Below are positions 7,937-15,475 of a stretch of 64,000 nucleotides of DNA, piece by piece (within the stretch, counting starts at the first letter, position 1; each line of letters begins with the position of its first letter). Source of the DNA: Phycisphaeraceae bacterium D3-23 (GTDB lineage: Bacteria; Planctomycetota; Phycisphaerae; Phycisphaerales; Phycisphaeraceae); assembly GCA_039555135.1 (NCBI GenBank), contig CP114179.1, forward strand, positions 1,178,001-1,242,000, in the 5' to 3' direction. The translations under genes were made by a program, and so were the position numbers. The notes under the pieces are model-generated. The model made no database searches. It saw nothing but the letters and a program-made list of their open reading frames with translations, and was not told the DNA's origin.

Positions 7937-9502
7937 CTACCGCTCGATCTCGACTACGCCGATCTCGAGCCCGTCCATCATCGGGACCATCTGGATCATC
8001 TCGGCCCCCGCGTTGGCATCGTCCATCGCGCTGGTGCCCAGCGTGATGTGCGTCGCGGTGTACCGGTACATCGCCGAGTCGAGGTCGACCCAGCGTCCGC
8101 CCTGTTCGCTTTCGTCTTCGATCCACGCCTGGGTCCACATGTGGTAGACGAACACATCGGACTGCCCCGCAAACTCGGTGTCGGCATAGGCCAGCCCCGT
8201 CACGCACCGGCTGGGGATGCCCTGGGCCCGCAGGATCGCGGCGAGCAGGACCGAACACTCGGTGCAGTCGCCGCTGCGGGTGCGCGCGACCTCGCTCGCG
8301 GTGGCGTCGCCCGTCGCGAGGTTGATGCCGGTCATATAGCGTGTCACAAACCGCCGGGCCGAGCGCGCATAACGCAGGTCGTCGACCGCGCCGCCGACGC
8401 GCTCGCGCACCCGCTGGGCCAGCTTCTGCACCTCCTCGTCGGAGTGGTCGATCATGATCGACGTCTCCATATACGACGCATCCGTGCCGGGCGTATCTTG
8501 CTCGGCCAAGGGGTTTTCTTCGGTCATATCGACGGTCAGCCGAATCGTGCCGTCCTCCAGGCGCTCGGCCCGCTGGTGCATCGTCGTCGGCGGGAGCAGG
8601 TCCTCGGGCGCGTGCTCGCTGAACTTCAGGTCGAACACCGCGCGGCGGACACGGGTCGGCCGCTCGATCGGCTGGTCGGGCCGGACCGTCGACATCTGCG
8701 CCATCTCGGGCGGGTCGAACTCAAGCGTCGCCACCGATGCGTCGCGCAGGAACGACGCCATCTCCAGCCCGCTGAACGTCACGCGCTGCTGCTGCATCAC
8801 GCCCGCATCATCGTAGAGCTCATACAGGTCGATCCCCGGCAGCACCGAGTAGTTCACCTTCCAACGCGTCACATCGACCGACGCCCCCGAAGGCAACTCG
8901 ACCAGCTCCGTGTCTTCGCGCGTGTAGGACAGGACGATCGGCCGGGCCCCGAACTCGGGGTCCCACGTCGCCAGGTCGAACGCATCTTCCCCAGCCGCGG
9001 CCTTCTCTTTCCAGAGCAGCTCGACCCCGGTCGGTGTCAGCCAGTCGCCCTCCACTGCGGGCAGCGTGCGCGCGGAGGTTCGGCCCGCCTGCTCGCTGAC
9101 CAGTTCCACGCCGTCGGCGGTGAACGTGTACGTCTGGCGGACCACCTCGGTCCCGGCCGAGCTCTCGCTGGTGACCGAGATCGGCTCGAGCTCGGCGGTC
9201 TCGAGCCAGACGGTCTTGTTGTCGCTAACCATCAGCTCCCCGCCGTGCGTCTCGACCCGGCGGGATTCGTAGCCGGTCTCGATCGTGCCGTCGTCGTGGA
9301 TGGTGAGCCACTCGTGCGTGTACCCGCTGGGCTGGCCGTCGACGGTGTCGAGGTACCACTGGTCGTAGGCGAGGTCGGCGACCTGCTGCGCCAGGGCGGG
9401 TGGCGCCGCGGGCTGCGCCGCGAACACGGGCAGCGGCGACGCGGCGAGGACGATGGCCAGCAGGGACAGGCAGGCACGGCGAAGCATCTGGATAGTTGTC
9501 AT
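7937..9502 (-). CDS. Secreted transglutaminase-like protein (copy B)
   Basis: This 521-residue paralogue of copy A has the same plan. A signal peptide (MTTIQMLRRACLSLLAIVLAASPLPVFA) is followed by a long beta-rich middle and a transglutaminase core with RSGDCTECSVLLAAILR (Cys), FVYHMWTQAWIE (His) and WVDLDSAMYRY (Asp). The shared VARTxxGDCTE, GIPSRxVTGxxYAD and YHMWTQAWIE blocks show a tandem duplication. The ATG at 9502 is chosen because it opens the signal peptide. Copy A begins 49 bases downstream of the stop, so the two and the following DUF2007 gene may form one operon. The extracellular substrate is unknown. Confidence 0.88.
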   Translation of the reverse strand: MTTIQMLRRACLSLLAIVLAASPLPVFAAQPAAPPALAQQVADLAYDQWYLDTVDGQPSGYTHEWLTIHDDGTIETGYESRRVETHGGELMVSDNKTVWLETAELEPISVTSESSAGTEVVRQTYTFTADGVELVSEQAGRTSARTLPAVEGDWLTPTGVELLWKEKAAAGEDAFDLATWDPEFGARPIVLSYTREDTELVELPSGASVDVTRWKVNYSVLPGIDLYELYDDAGVMQQQRVTFSGLEMASFLRDASVATLEFDPPEMAQMSTVRPDQPIERPTRVRRAVFDLKFSEHAPEDLLPPTTMHQRAERLEDGTIRLTVDMTEENPLAEQDTPGTDASYMETSIMIDHSDEEVQKLAQRVRERVGGAVDDLRYARSARRFVTRYMTGINLATGDATASEVARTRSGDCTECSVLLAAILRAQGIPSRCVTGLAYADTEFAGQSDVFVYHMWTQAWIEDESEQGGRWVDLDSAMYRYTATHITLGTSAMDDANAGAEMIQMVPMMDGLEIGVVEIER

Positions 9503-9569
9503 AGGCGTCTTTACGTTGGGATCGGTCGGCAAGGTCGCGCGGTGCATCACATCGATCGAGGCCGTCATG

Positions 9570-10487
9570 CTACTCCGCAGTGTCTTCTACGGCATCCGCG
9601 GCATCGCCCTCCGCTTCGGCGTCCATGAGTGTTTGCGCCTCCTCGGCCGTGACCGCCTGGGCCGACATCGCCACGCCATCGTACTCCGCGCTCATCCGCA
9701 CGATCGAGCCGTCGGCCAGGACATACATCTGCATCATTTGCATCTCGGGCTCGCCGGTGTCGGCGGGCTGGCCATCGACCTCGCTGGTCATCGTCAGCAT
9801 GAAGACGTGCGCCTCGTGCTCGGCCTCGCCAATCTCAACGACTTCGGTCCCGATGTCCTCGGCGGTGAAGACCTGCACAAAGGTCATCTCCCGCCCGGTC
9901 ACGTCGTCGGTCATTCGGACGACGAACTGCTCGTGGCCTTCACGGATGTGGTAGGCGAATGCCATCGGCAGCCAGGCCGTGGGGATCGTGTCGGCCACCG
10001 GCTGGTAGTCACTCACCTCTTCGCTGGCTTCCGCAGGCCCTCCGGGCTGGCCATCAAACGAAGAGCTGTTTGTCACACGGACCTTCTCGCCTTCGCGCAC
10101 AGCCGTCTGTGCGTTGTGGAAATCCGAGGACGTCATCGTATTGCCGGACTCGACGAACTCACCCTCGGTGGTGAACACCTGATACTGCGTGCTGGTCATC
10201 TCGCCGTCATTCATCTGGTTGATCATGGTGAAGCGGATGAGATCGTCATCAACCGCCGTGCTCCAGTGCATCACGCCGGTGCCCTGCCCGGGCAGCTCCA
10301 TCCACAGATAAAAGTCAGACTCGATGCCTCCAACACCTGCGGGCCCGAGCAGGTCGGCCAGGGCCGTCGGGGTGGCCGCGACGGCCTCGTCTACGGCTGC
10401 CGCGTCCTGCGCCACCGCCAAGGGGCCGGCCGCGAGGCCGAGGGTGAGCGAGAGGGCCAGAGCGGTACGGGTAGCGAGGTGTTTCAT
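9570..10487 (-). CDS. Secreted protein of unknown function
   Basis: I do not recognise this family. The 305-residue protein has a clear signal peptide (TRTALALSLTLGLAAGPLAVAQ). Its beta-rich body has repeated methionine-rich strands (FTMINQMNDGEMTSTQYQVF, EAHVFMLTMTSEV, PEMQMMQMYVLADGSIVRM). The end is a strongly acidic alanine-rich tail (EAEGDAADAVEDTAE). The general plan resembles the beta-rich middle part of the adjoining transglutaminase-like proteins, and it sits directly upstream of them on the same strand (67 bases). It is therefore probably a partner in the same cell-surface process. No catalytic motif is visible. Confidence 0.7.
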   Translation of the reverse strand: MKHLATRTALALSLTLGLAAGPLAVAQDAAAVDEAVAATPTALADLLGPAGVGGIESDFYLWMELPGQGTGVMHWSTAVDDDLIRFTMINQMNDGEMTSTQYQVFTTEGEFVESGNTMTSSDFHNAQTAVREGEKVRVTNSSSFDGQPGGPAEASEEVSDYQPVADTIPTAWLPMAFAYHIREGHEQFVVRMTDDVTGREMTFVQVFTAEDIGTEVVEIGEAEHEAHVFMLTMTSEVDGQPADTGEPEMQMMQMYVLADGSIVRMSAEYDGVAMSAQAVTAEEAQTLMDAEAEGDAADAVEDTAE

Positions 10488-10529
10488 ACGGCTATTGTAG
10501 CGTAGCCGGCCGTGCGCCCGGCCTCCGAA

Positions 10530-12017
10530 TCATGTGGATTCGGCGATCGTCCTTCGCAACTCCGCAAGTTTTTCGGGCGGGTAGAACGCGAAGCACCAGT
10601 CGCGCCGGTTGACGATGGCCGCGTTGGCGACGCCCTGGCGGGCGCGGTGCACGGCGGTGTCGGCGTCGGCGATCAGCCGGGGGTGCTGCTTTGCGAAGGC
10701 CTGGTTGATCGCGCGGAGTTCGCGGCGCGCGGCACGCCGGGCGGGCTTGAGGTGGTCGCCTGTCGTGCCGGACACGATGTGTCGTTTGGCGTCGAGCATG
10801 CCGGCGTCGAGCGCGTCGGAATCCGCAAGGTAGCGGTCGATGTTGTGCGGCAGGTGGTGGCGGAACCACACCGCGTGGTCGAGCTGCGCTTGCGACGCGA
10901 CGGGCGCATCGGTGTCGAGGTAGATGTCGGCCGAGACGACGGTGAGCGGGGCGAGCGTAGTGGGATGGGCGTCTCGCCCGTCGAAGCCTTCCACGGACGA
11001 GACGGCCGTGCCACTGCCCCATTGCCGCCACCAGTGCTCAGTAACTTGTTCGTAGACGCCCCCGCCCGTCCCGTGGATGAAGAGGTCGCACAGCGCCGAG
11101 CGCATGAACGCGGTGAGGGTAAGGGCTTTGGGCGCGAGCGGATAGTTCGAAGTGCCGTCGCTGTGCTGCACGCGCTCGATCGGCGTGCCGTCTTCGCGGG
11201 TGAGCATCGGCGTGTGGTCGGCGAGGTCCGCGAACACCCGGCCGCGCCCCGACGCATCCACCACCCACAACGGCAGCTCGACCCGGTCACGCTCCACCAG
11301 CAGCGGCGCGACGCCGGCCTCGGGGACGCGGGCGACCGCTTCGTTGTAGGCCGACACACAGCGTTCGGCGTCTTGCAACATACGGCCGACCAGGGCTTCA
11401 AAGCAGGCCAGCCGGGCGAGCTGCGACGTGCGCAGCACAAAGAAGTCGCTACACATCGGCCGCATCCACGCGAGCTGCATCGCCGTGATGCTGTCGGCGA
11501 GGGAAAACGCGGAAGCCTGATCCATCTGAGAAGCCGCATCTCGCAACACGGAGAGATCGACCAGCGTTTCGCCTTCGATGGTTTGCTCGAAGTCTGCCAC
11601 CGCGCCCCCCACCGCCCCGGGCTCGAGCGGCGGGCGCTGCCCCGTGCCCAGCGCGAGGTCTTCGCTGCCCAGCCGCAGCGTCTCCACGGTGAGCGCATCG
11701 CCTTGCCGCACGGGCACGTCGATCGCCAGCGCGGCGTTGTTGATGTGATCGACGACAAGATGCACCTGCTGCGCGCCGAGTCGTTCGCACGCGGACGACA
11801 TCGCGAGGTCTTTGGCGAGGATGCCCGGGTGCCAGAACCACGCCTGGTGCCCGGTCGCGATGACGGGCCGGGCGGGGTCGAAGGGCGTGTCGTGCAGGCC
11901 CAGCGTGTCGAGGATCGCCGCGAGTTCGTGGCGCTCCTCGCGCGGCCCCGCCTGCGCCAAGCGCCAGTCGCGCAGCGGCGGCTCGGCCGTGACTCGGGTT
12001 GCAGACGCATCCGCCAT
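10530..12017 (-). CDS. BshC-like protein (tentative)
   Basis: The roughly 495-residue protein has an N-terminal block PVIATGHQAWFWHPGILAKD. This resembles the TGQQ-type motif of BshC, the putative cysteine-adding enzyme of bacillithiol synthesis. A second block, ERLGAQQVHLVVDHIN, fits the BshC Rossmann-like core. The C-terminal third is helical and basic (KPARRAARRELRAINQAFAK). Overall similarity is weak, no bshA or bshB neighbour is present, and the next gene upstream is a glycosyltransferase. I therefore hold the name loosely. The ATG at 12017 follows the upstream stop codon by 20 bases; the ATG at 12062 would overlap it. Confidence 0.5.
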   Translation of the reverse strand: MADASATRVTAEPPLRDWRLAQAGPREERHELAAILDTLGLHDTPFDPARPVIATGHQAWFWHPGILAKDLAMSSACERLGAQQVHLVVDHINNAALAIDVPVRQGDALTVETLRLGSEDLALGTGQRPPLEPGAVGGAVADFEQTIEGETLVDLSVLRDAASQMDQASAFSLADSITAMQLAWMRPMCSDFFVLRTSQLARLACFEALVGRMLQDAERCVSAYNEAVARVPEAGVAPLLVERDRVELPLWVVDASGRGRVFADLADHTPMLTREDGTPIERVQHSDGTSNYPLAPKALTLTAFMRSALCDLFIHGTGGGVYEQVTEHWWRQWGSGTAVSSVEGFDGRDAHPTTLAPLTVVSADIYLDTDAPVASQAQLDHAVWFRHHLPHNIDRYLADSDALDAGMLDAKRHIVSGTTGDHLKPARRAARRELRAINQAFAKQHPRLIADADTAVHRARQGVANAAIVNRRDWCFAFYPPEKLAELRRTIAEST

Positions 12018-12037
12018 AGCGCGTGGCACGGTAGCGT

Positions 12038-12799
12038 TTAGATCGCGGCGCCGCACTCGCACGGCGGATGCATGAGGTCGCCCACGCTGACCTTCGCCAG
12101 CCCGGGGTACTTCGCAAGCTCGCGCTCGAACACTTCGCGGTAGTGCGCCAGCCGGTGGCTCGCATCATCCAACGGCCCGCCGAACGAGCGGTTGGGGTCG
12201 TTGTAGATCAGCCGCACCGGCACCTCGCGCACGCGCAGGTCATGCGCCGCGAACTGGACCCACTGCTGCAAAGGGATCGCGTAGCCGTCTTCGGTCAGGT
12301 CGAGCTTCTCCATCGCGCCGACGCGGTAGGCCTTGTACCCACAGAACGCATCCGTGATCGAGAAGCCCAGCCCGGCATTGACCCAGTGTGTGATCGTCTG
12401 GTTGATCTTCCGCCGGTCGATCGGCGGCGGGTCGCCACATGTCTCGCGGCAGATGTACCGGCTGCCCGAAACAATGTCCGCGTCCCCCTCCTCGATCGCT
12501 TTGAAGAACGTCGGCAGCGCCTCGGGCTCGTGCTGCTCGTCGCAGTCCATCGTGACGACCCAATCGTAGCCGTACATCTGCGCCCACTTGAACGCGATGC
12601 GCAGCGCGGTGCCGTAGCCGCGGTTGGTCTTGTTGCGGATGACATCGGCCTGCTGCATCGCGAGCAGCATGGGCGTGTAGTCGGTCGAGCCGTCGTCGAC
12701 GACCAGCACATTGTCCGCGTGGTCCGTGATCCGCTCGATCACGCGGGCGACGTACTTCTGCTCGTTGTAGACCGGCACGGCGACGAGGTTCTTGGGCAT
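12038..12799 (-). CDS. Family 2 glycosyltransferase
   Basis: The 253-residue protein is a GT-A fold transferase of the dolichol-phosphate-mannose-synthase-like group. Motifs in order are VPVYNEQKYV at the nucleotide-binding strand, VVDDGSTD, the metal-binding VVTMDCDEQHEPEALP, and GSRYICRETCGDPPPIDRRK. The last contains a basic patch in place of the usual membrane anchor. No membrane segment follows, so it is a soluble enzyme transferring a sugar to lipid or polysaccharide. The ATG at 12799 is chosen because the conserved MPKNLVAVPVYNE starts there. Donor and acceptor cannot be told. It is followed closely by the BshC-like gene. Confidence 0.85.
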   Translation of the reverse strand: MPKNLVAVPVYNEQKYVARVIERITDHADNVLVVDDGSTDYTPMLLAMQQADVIRNKTNRGYGTALRIAFKWAQMYGYDWVVTMDCDEQHEPEALPTFFKAIEEGDADIVSGSRYICRETCGDPPPIDRRKINQTITHWVNAGLGFSITDAFCGYKAYRVGAMEKLDLTEDGYAIPLQQWVQFAAHDLRVREVPVRLIYNDPNRSFGGPLDDASHRLAHYREVFERELAKYPGLAKVSVGDLMHPPCECGAAI

Positions 12800-12903
12800 A
12801 GTTGAATGTCCGTAGGTGATGTTCAAGGTGAGATGCGAGCAAACAACTGTAGGCGGCGAGTCGAGCGGCGACAACAGGCGAGATGCCGCACGCGGCGTTT
12901 GCC

Positions 12904-12985
12904 GAAACCGCCGCGTCACACGCGGGGTCGGGCCCCAAACGCTGTATCACGCGGGTTGCCCCGGGCGTGGCCCGGCGGTTTCGTC
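12904..12985. repeat. Dispersed bracketed repeat, copy 1
   Basis: The element begins gaaaccgccgcgtcacacgc and ends with ggcgtggcccggcggtttc plus gtc, so the termini form an imperfect inverted pair. The same two ends, with different filling, occur at 17430-17516. It lies between the glycosyltransferase and rsmA genes and fills most of the 185-base gap. No coding capacity is seen. Confidence 0.75.
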
Positions 12986-13895
12986 ACCGGCCCCTGGCCA
13001 GCTCGCACAACTGGTCCAGCGTCAACACCTCCGGCCGCATCGTGGGCTCAACGCCCTGGGGCAGTGGACTATTCCGGCCAAGGATCGCACCCAACTGCTT
13101 TCGGCGCTTGCTGAACAGCGTGTGTAGCAGCTTGGAAAACACATGCGGATCGTCGCACACCGGCGTCGGCCGACGGTGCAGCGCGACCACGGCCGAGTCG
13201 ATCGAGGGCGGCGGATAAAAACACCCGGGCTTGAGCACGCCGACGCGGGAGACCTCGAAGATCGCCTGGAGCAGGATGCCCAGCGGGCCATACGCCTTGG
13301 TGCCCGGGGATGCGAGCAGGCGGTCGGCGACCTCCTTCTGGATCATCACGACCGCCGCCGACATCGCCGGGTGGTCCAGCGCGAGGTTGGCGAGCAGCGG
13401 CGAAGCGATGTGGTACGGCAGGTTGGCGATCAGTTTGAACGAGCCGATGTTGGACGACCCGCGACCGTCAGGGAGCGGGGCTTGCTCCAAACCCGCTTGG
13501 GATGAGCCCCGCTCCCGCACGGTCGCGGCTCGTTGGGTCGCGGCTCGTTGCTGCTCCAGCAGCGCGACCACCGCCGGGTTGATCGCGTGCTTCCCCTCCA
13601 GCGCATCACCGAGGTGCAGCGCGATCCGGTCGCCCAGGCGCTCACGCAGGATCGGCTCCATGTCCCGGTCGATCTCCACGGCCACGACCCGCGCCCCCGC
13701 GTCCACCAGCCGCTCGGTCAACGCCCCCGTGCCCGGCCCAACCTCCAGCACCACATCACCCGCCGACAGCGCCGCCGCGCCCATGATCTTGGCCATGTGG
13801 TTGCCATCATGCAGGAAGTTCTGCCCCAGCCGTTTCTTGGGGTGCAGCCCGTGGTCGGCCAGGAGCCGCTTGATGTCGGAGATGGTCTGGGCCAT
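12984..13895 (-). CDS. rsmA: 16S rRNA dimethyladenosine transferase RsmA/KsgA
   Basis: RsmA dimethylates two adjacent adenines near the 3' end of 16S rRNA during small-subunit maturation. The 303-residue protein shows KKRLGQNFLHD at the N-terminus, the SAM site VLEVGPGTGALTERL, the acidic VVAVEID, the catalytic NLPYH motif, and the C-terminal domain (LLHTLFSKRRKQL). Family length is about 270. The excess is explained by an insertion of about 35 residues (around RAATVRERGSS and PLPDGRGSS) just before the NLPYH strand, encoded by a palindromic repeat. The start is the ATG at 13895; the frame runs on upstream only as a shadow of the opposite gene. Confidence 0.93.
   Translation of the reverse strand: MAQTISDIKRLLADHGLHPKKRLGQNFLHDGNHMAKIMGAAALSAGDVVLEVGPGTGALTERLVDAGARVVAVEIDRDMEPILRERLGDRIALHLGDALEGKHAINPAVVALLEQQRAATQRAATVRERGSSQAGLEQAPLPDGRGSSNIGSFKLIANLPYHIASPLLANLALDHPAMSAAVVMIQKEVADRLLASPGTKAYGPLGILLQAIFEVSRVGVLKPGCFYPPPSIDSAVVALHRRPTPVCDDPHVFSKLLHTLFSKRRKQLGAILGRNSPLPQGVEPTMRPEVLTLDQLCELARGR
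13459..13550. repeat. Palindromic element inserted in rsmA, with 15-base tandem copy
   Basis: Arms at 13459-13480 (ending gggagcgggg) and 13507-13528 (starting ccccgctccc) are reverse complements at about 20 of 22 positions, with a loop of 26 bases. Immediately after the right arm, ggtcgcggctcgttg is present twice in tandem (13521-13535 and 13536-13550). The whole unit keeps the rsmA frame open and adds a peptide containing LPDGRGSS. It looks like a REP-type mobile palindrome that landed in a tolerant surface loop. Confidence 0.8.
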
Positions 13896-13970
13896 GCGCA
13901 GCGTTATAGCTTGTCTTCGGCCCATCGGTATGATGGCGGCGCATCGATCGCAACACGCCGGAGGCAAGCC

Positions 13971-14879
13971 ATGAACATCCCCACCTTCTGGGCGCACGCG
14001 GCGGTCGACGCCCAGGGCGACCCGACGGACCTGCGTAGCGGCTACCTCGGCGTGGGCTGGTCCAACACCAGCGAAGAAGACGCCCGCCGCTGCGCGCTCG
14101 AACGCGCCCGACGGATCGCCAAGCGCATCGAGCACGGCGAATTCGACCACCCCGAGCTCCACGAACAGTACTACACCGACCGGCCGCTGCGCGAGCAGAT
14201 CGTTGACACACTTGACGTCGACGGCGAGCAGGCCGCAGCCATCACGCAGAACATCTACGGCGCGTACGTGCTCAATGCGAGCCGGGCGATGTTTATCGAT
14301 ATCGATCGTCCCGAGCCCGCGCCGCGCCCCAGGCGACCTCGCCCCCAGCCGCAGGGGTTCTTCGCCAGGCTGTTCGGCAAGCCCGCGCCGGCCCCACCGC
14401 CCGCCCCGCCGACGACGCCCCAGGCCGACCCGGTCGACAAGATCCGTGAGCAGGTCGAGAAGCACCCCGGCATGGGGATGAAGGTCTACCGCACCCCGGC
14501 CGGGTACCGCGGGCTCGTCACCAGCCAGCCCTACGACCCCGACGCCGACGACGCCCATGCGCTGATGCAGGCCTTCGCCGCGGACCGGCTCTACACGACG
14601 ATGTGCAAGGCCCAGCACTGCTTCCGCGCCCGGCTTACCCCCAAGCCCTGGCGCATCGGCATGGACAACCCGCCCAAGACGTTCCCCTTCCTTGACGCCC
14701 ATCAACGCAGCGCGTTCGAAGCCTGGAAACAGCACTACGACCAACGCATCACCGGCTACGCGGCTTGCGAACCGCTCTCGCACGAGCCCTGGGGCAATAC
14801 CAAGGTCCACGAAGACATCGCGCCGATCCTCGCCTGGCACGACCAGCTCGCGTGCGGGCTCGGGCTGCCGCTGGCGTGA
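13971..14879 (+). CDS. Conserved hypothetical protein with proline-rich linker
   Basis: I do not recognise this 302-residue soluble protein. Residues 1-110 form an alpha/beta region rich in Arg and Glu (SEEDARRCALERARRIAKRIEHGEF). Residues 110-150 are a proline/alanine linker (PAPRPRRPRPQPQGFFARLFG, then PAPPPAPPTTPQA). The rest is a second folded domain (KPWRIGMDNPPKTFPFLDAH). The start at 13971 has a GGAGGCAA ribosome site 11 bases upstream. It is divergent from rsmA, and the next gene starts six bases after its stop, so the two are likely cotranscribed. No signal peptide or catalytic motif is evident. Confidence 0.75.
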   Translation: MNIPTFWAHAAVDAQGDPTDLRSGYLGVGWSNTSEEDARRCALERARRIAKRIEHGEFDHPELHEQYYTDRPLREQIVDTLDVDGEQAAAITQNIYGAYVLNASRAMFIDIDRPEPAPRPRRPRPQPQGFFARLFGKPAPAPPPAPPTTPQADPVDKIREQVEKHPGMGMKVYRTPAGYRGLVTSQPYDPDADDAHALMQAFAADRLYTTMCKAQHCFRARLTPKPWRIGMDNPPKTFPFLDAHQRSAFEAWKQHYDQRITGYAACEPLSHEPWGNTKVHEDIAPILAWHDQLACGLGLPLA

Positions 14880-14884
14880 CCGCG

Positions 14885-15466
14885 ATGCGCATCACCACCA
14901 AGTTACTGCTGATGCCTGTCCTGCTCGCCGTCGCCTGCGTGATGGCGGGCGTCTACGGCATGGGGCACGACCAACTCTCTTACGCGGTCTCGCCCGAGTA
15001 TTTCCACCACCTCAAGTTCGACCAGTTCAGGATCGACCCGGCACGACACAACCGAATCGGTGCGGCGATGGTCGGCTGGTCCGCGACGTGGTGGATGGGC
15101 CTGCTCGTCGGCCCGCCGCTGATCCTGATCGGGCTCCTGATCCCCGACCCGTGGGCCTATGCCGTCGCGACAGCCAAGTCATTCCTCGTCGCGATCATCA
15201 CGGCGGCGGCCGTAGGCCTGTTCGGGCTGGCCCTCGCGATCCCGATCAGCGTGCGCGACCGGCTGCCGCACTTCGATTTCCCAAACGGTGTCGAGCATCC
15301 CGAGGCGTTTCTCGAAGTCGGTGTACTCCACACCGCCAGCTACCTCGGCGGACTGATTGGTCTTTTCGCTGCCCTGATCTATCTAATCCATCAATGCGTC
15401 CAGGCACGCCGGAAACCGCCCGGGGAGTTGGCGGCAACACCAAGCCCTGCCATGACCAACCGCTAG
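14885..15466 (+). CDS. Membrane protein, paralogue of the one at 29098-29619
   Basis: The 193-residue protein has four hydrophobic segments (about 8-26, 62-82, 98-118 and 150-172). After the first comes a conserved extracytoplasmic stretch, YAVSPEYFHHLKFDQF, and then the second membrane segment with WSATWWMGLLVG. The gene at 29098-29619 has the same plan (VAVEYFSIHHP then WGVGASWWFGALGG), so the two are homologous. The family is not named here and no function can be given. The start is the ATG at 14885, six bases after the previous stop. Confidence 0.75.
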   Translation: MRITTKLLLMPVLLAVACVMAGVYGMGHDQLSYAVSPEYFHHLKFDQFRIDPARHNRIGAAMVGWSATWWMGLLVGPPLILIGLLIPDPWAYAVATAKSFLVAIITAAAVGLFGLALAIPISVRDRLPHFDFPNGVEHPEAFLEVGVLHTASYLGGLIGLFAALIYLIHQCVQARRKPPGELAATPSPAMTNR

Positions 15467-15475
15467 AATGCCCCC

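Noticed and set aside
7925-9628. 567-residue open frame on the plus strand opposite transglutaminase-like copy B
   Set aside because: Arg/His/Leu-rich composition with no motif; an antisense shadow of a GC-rich gene.
13896-14840. N-terminal 300-residue extension of rsmA
   Set aside because: It is the antisense of the 302-residue hypothetical gene; RsmA begins at MAQTISDIKRLL.
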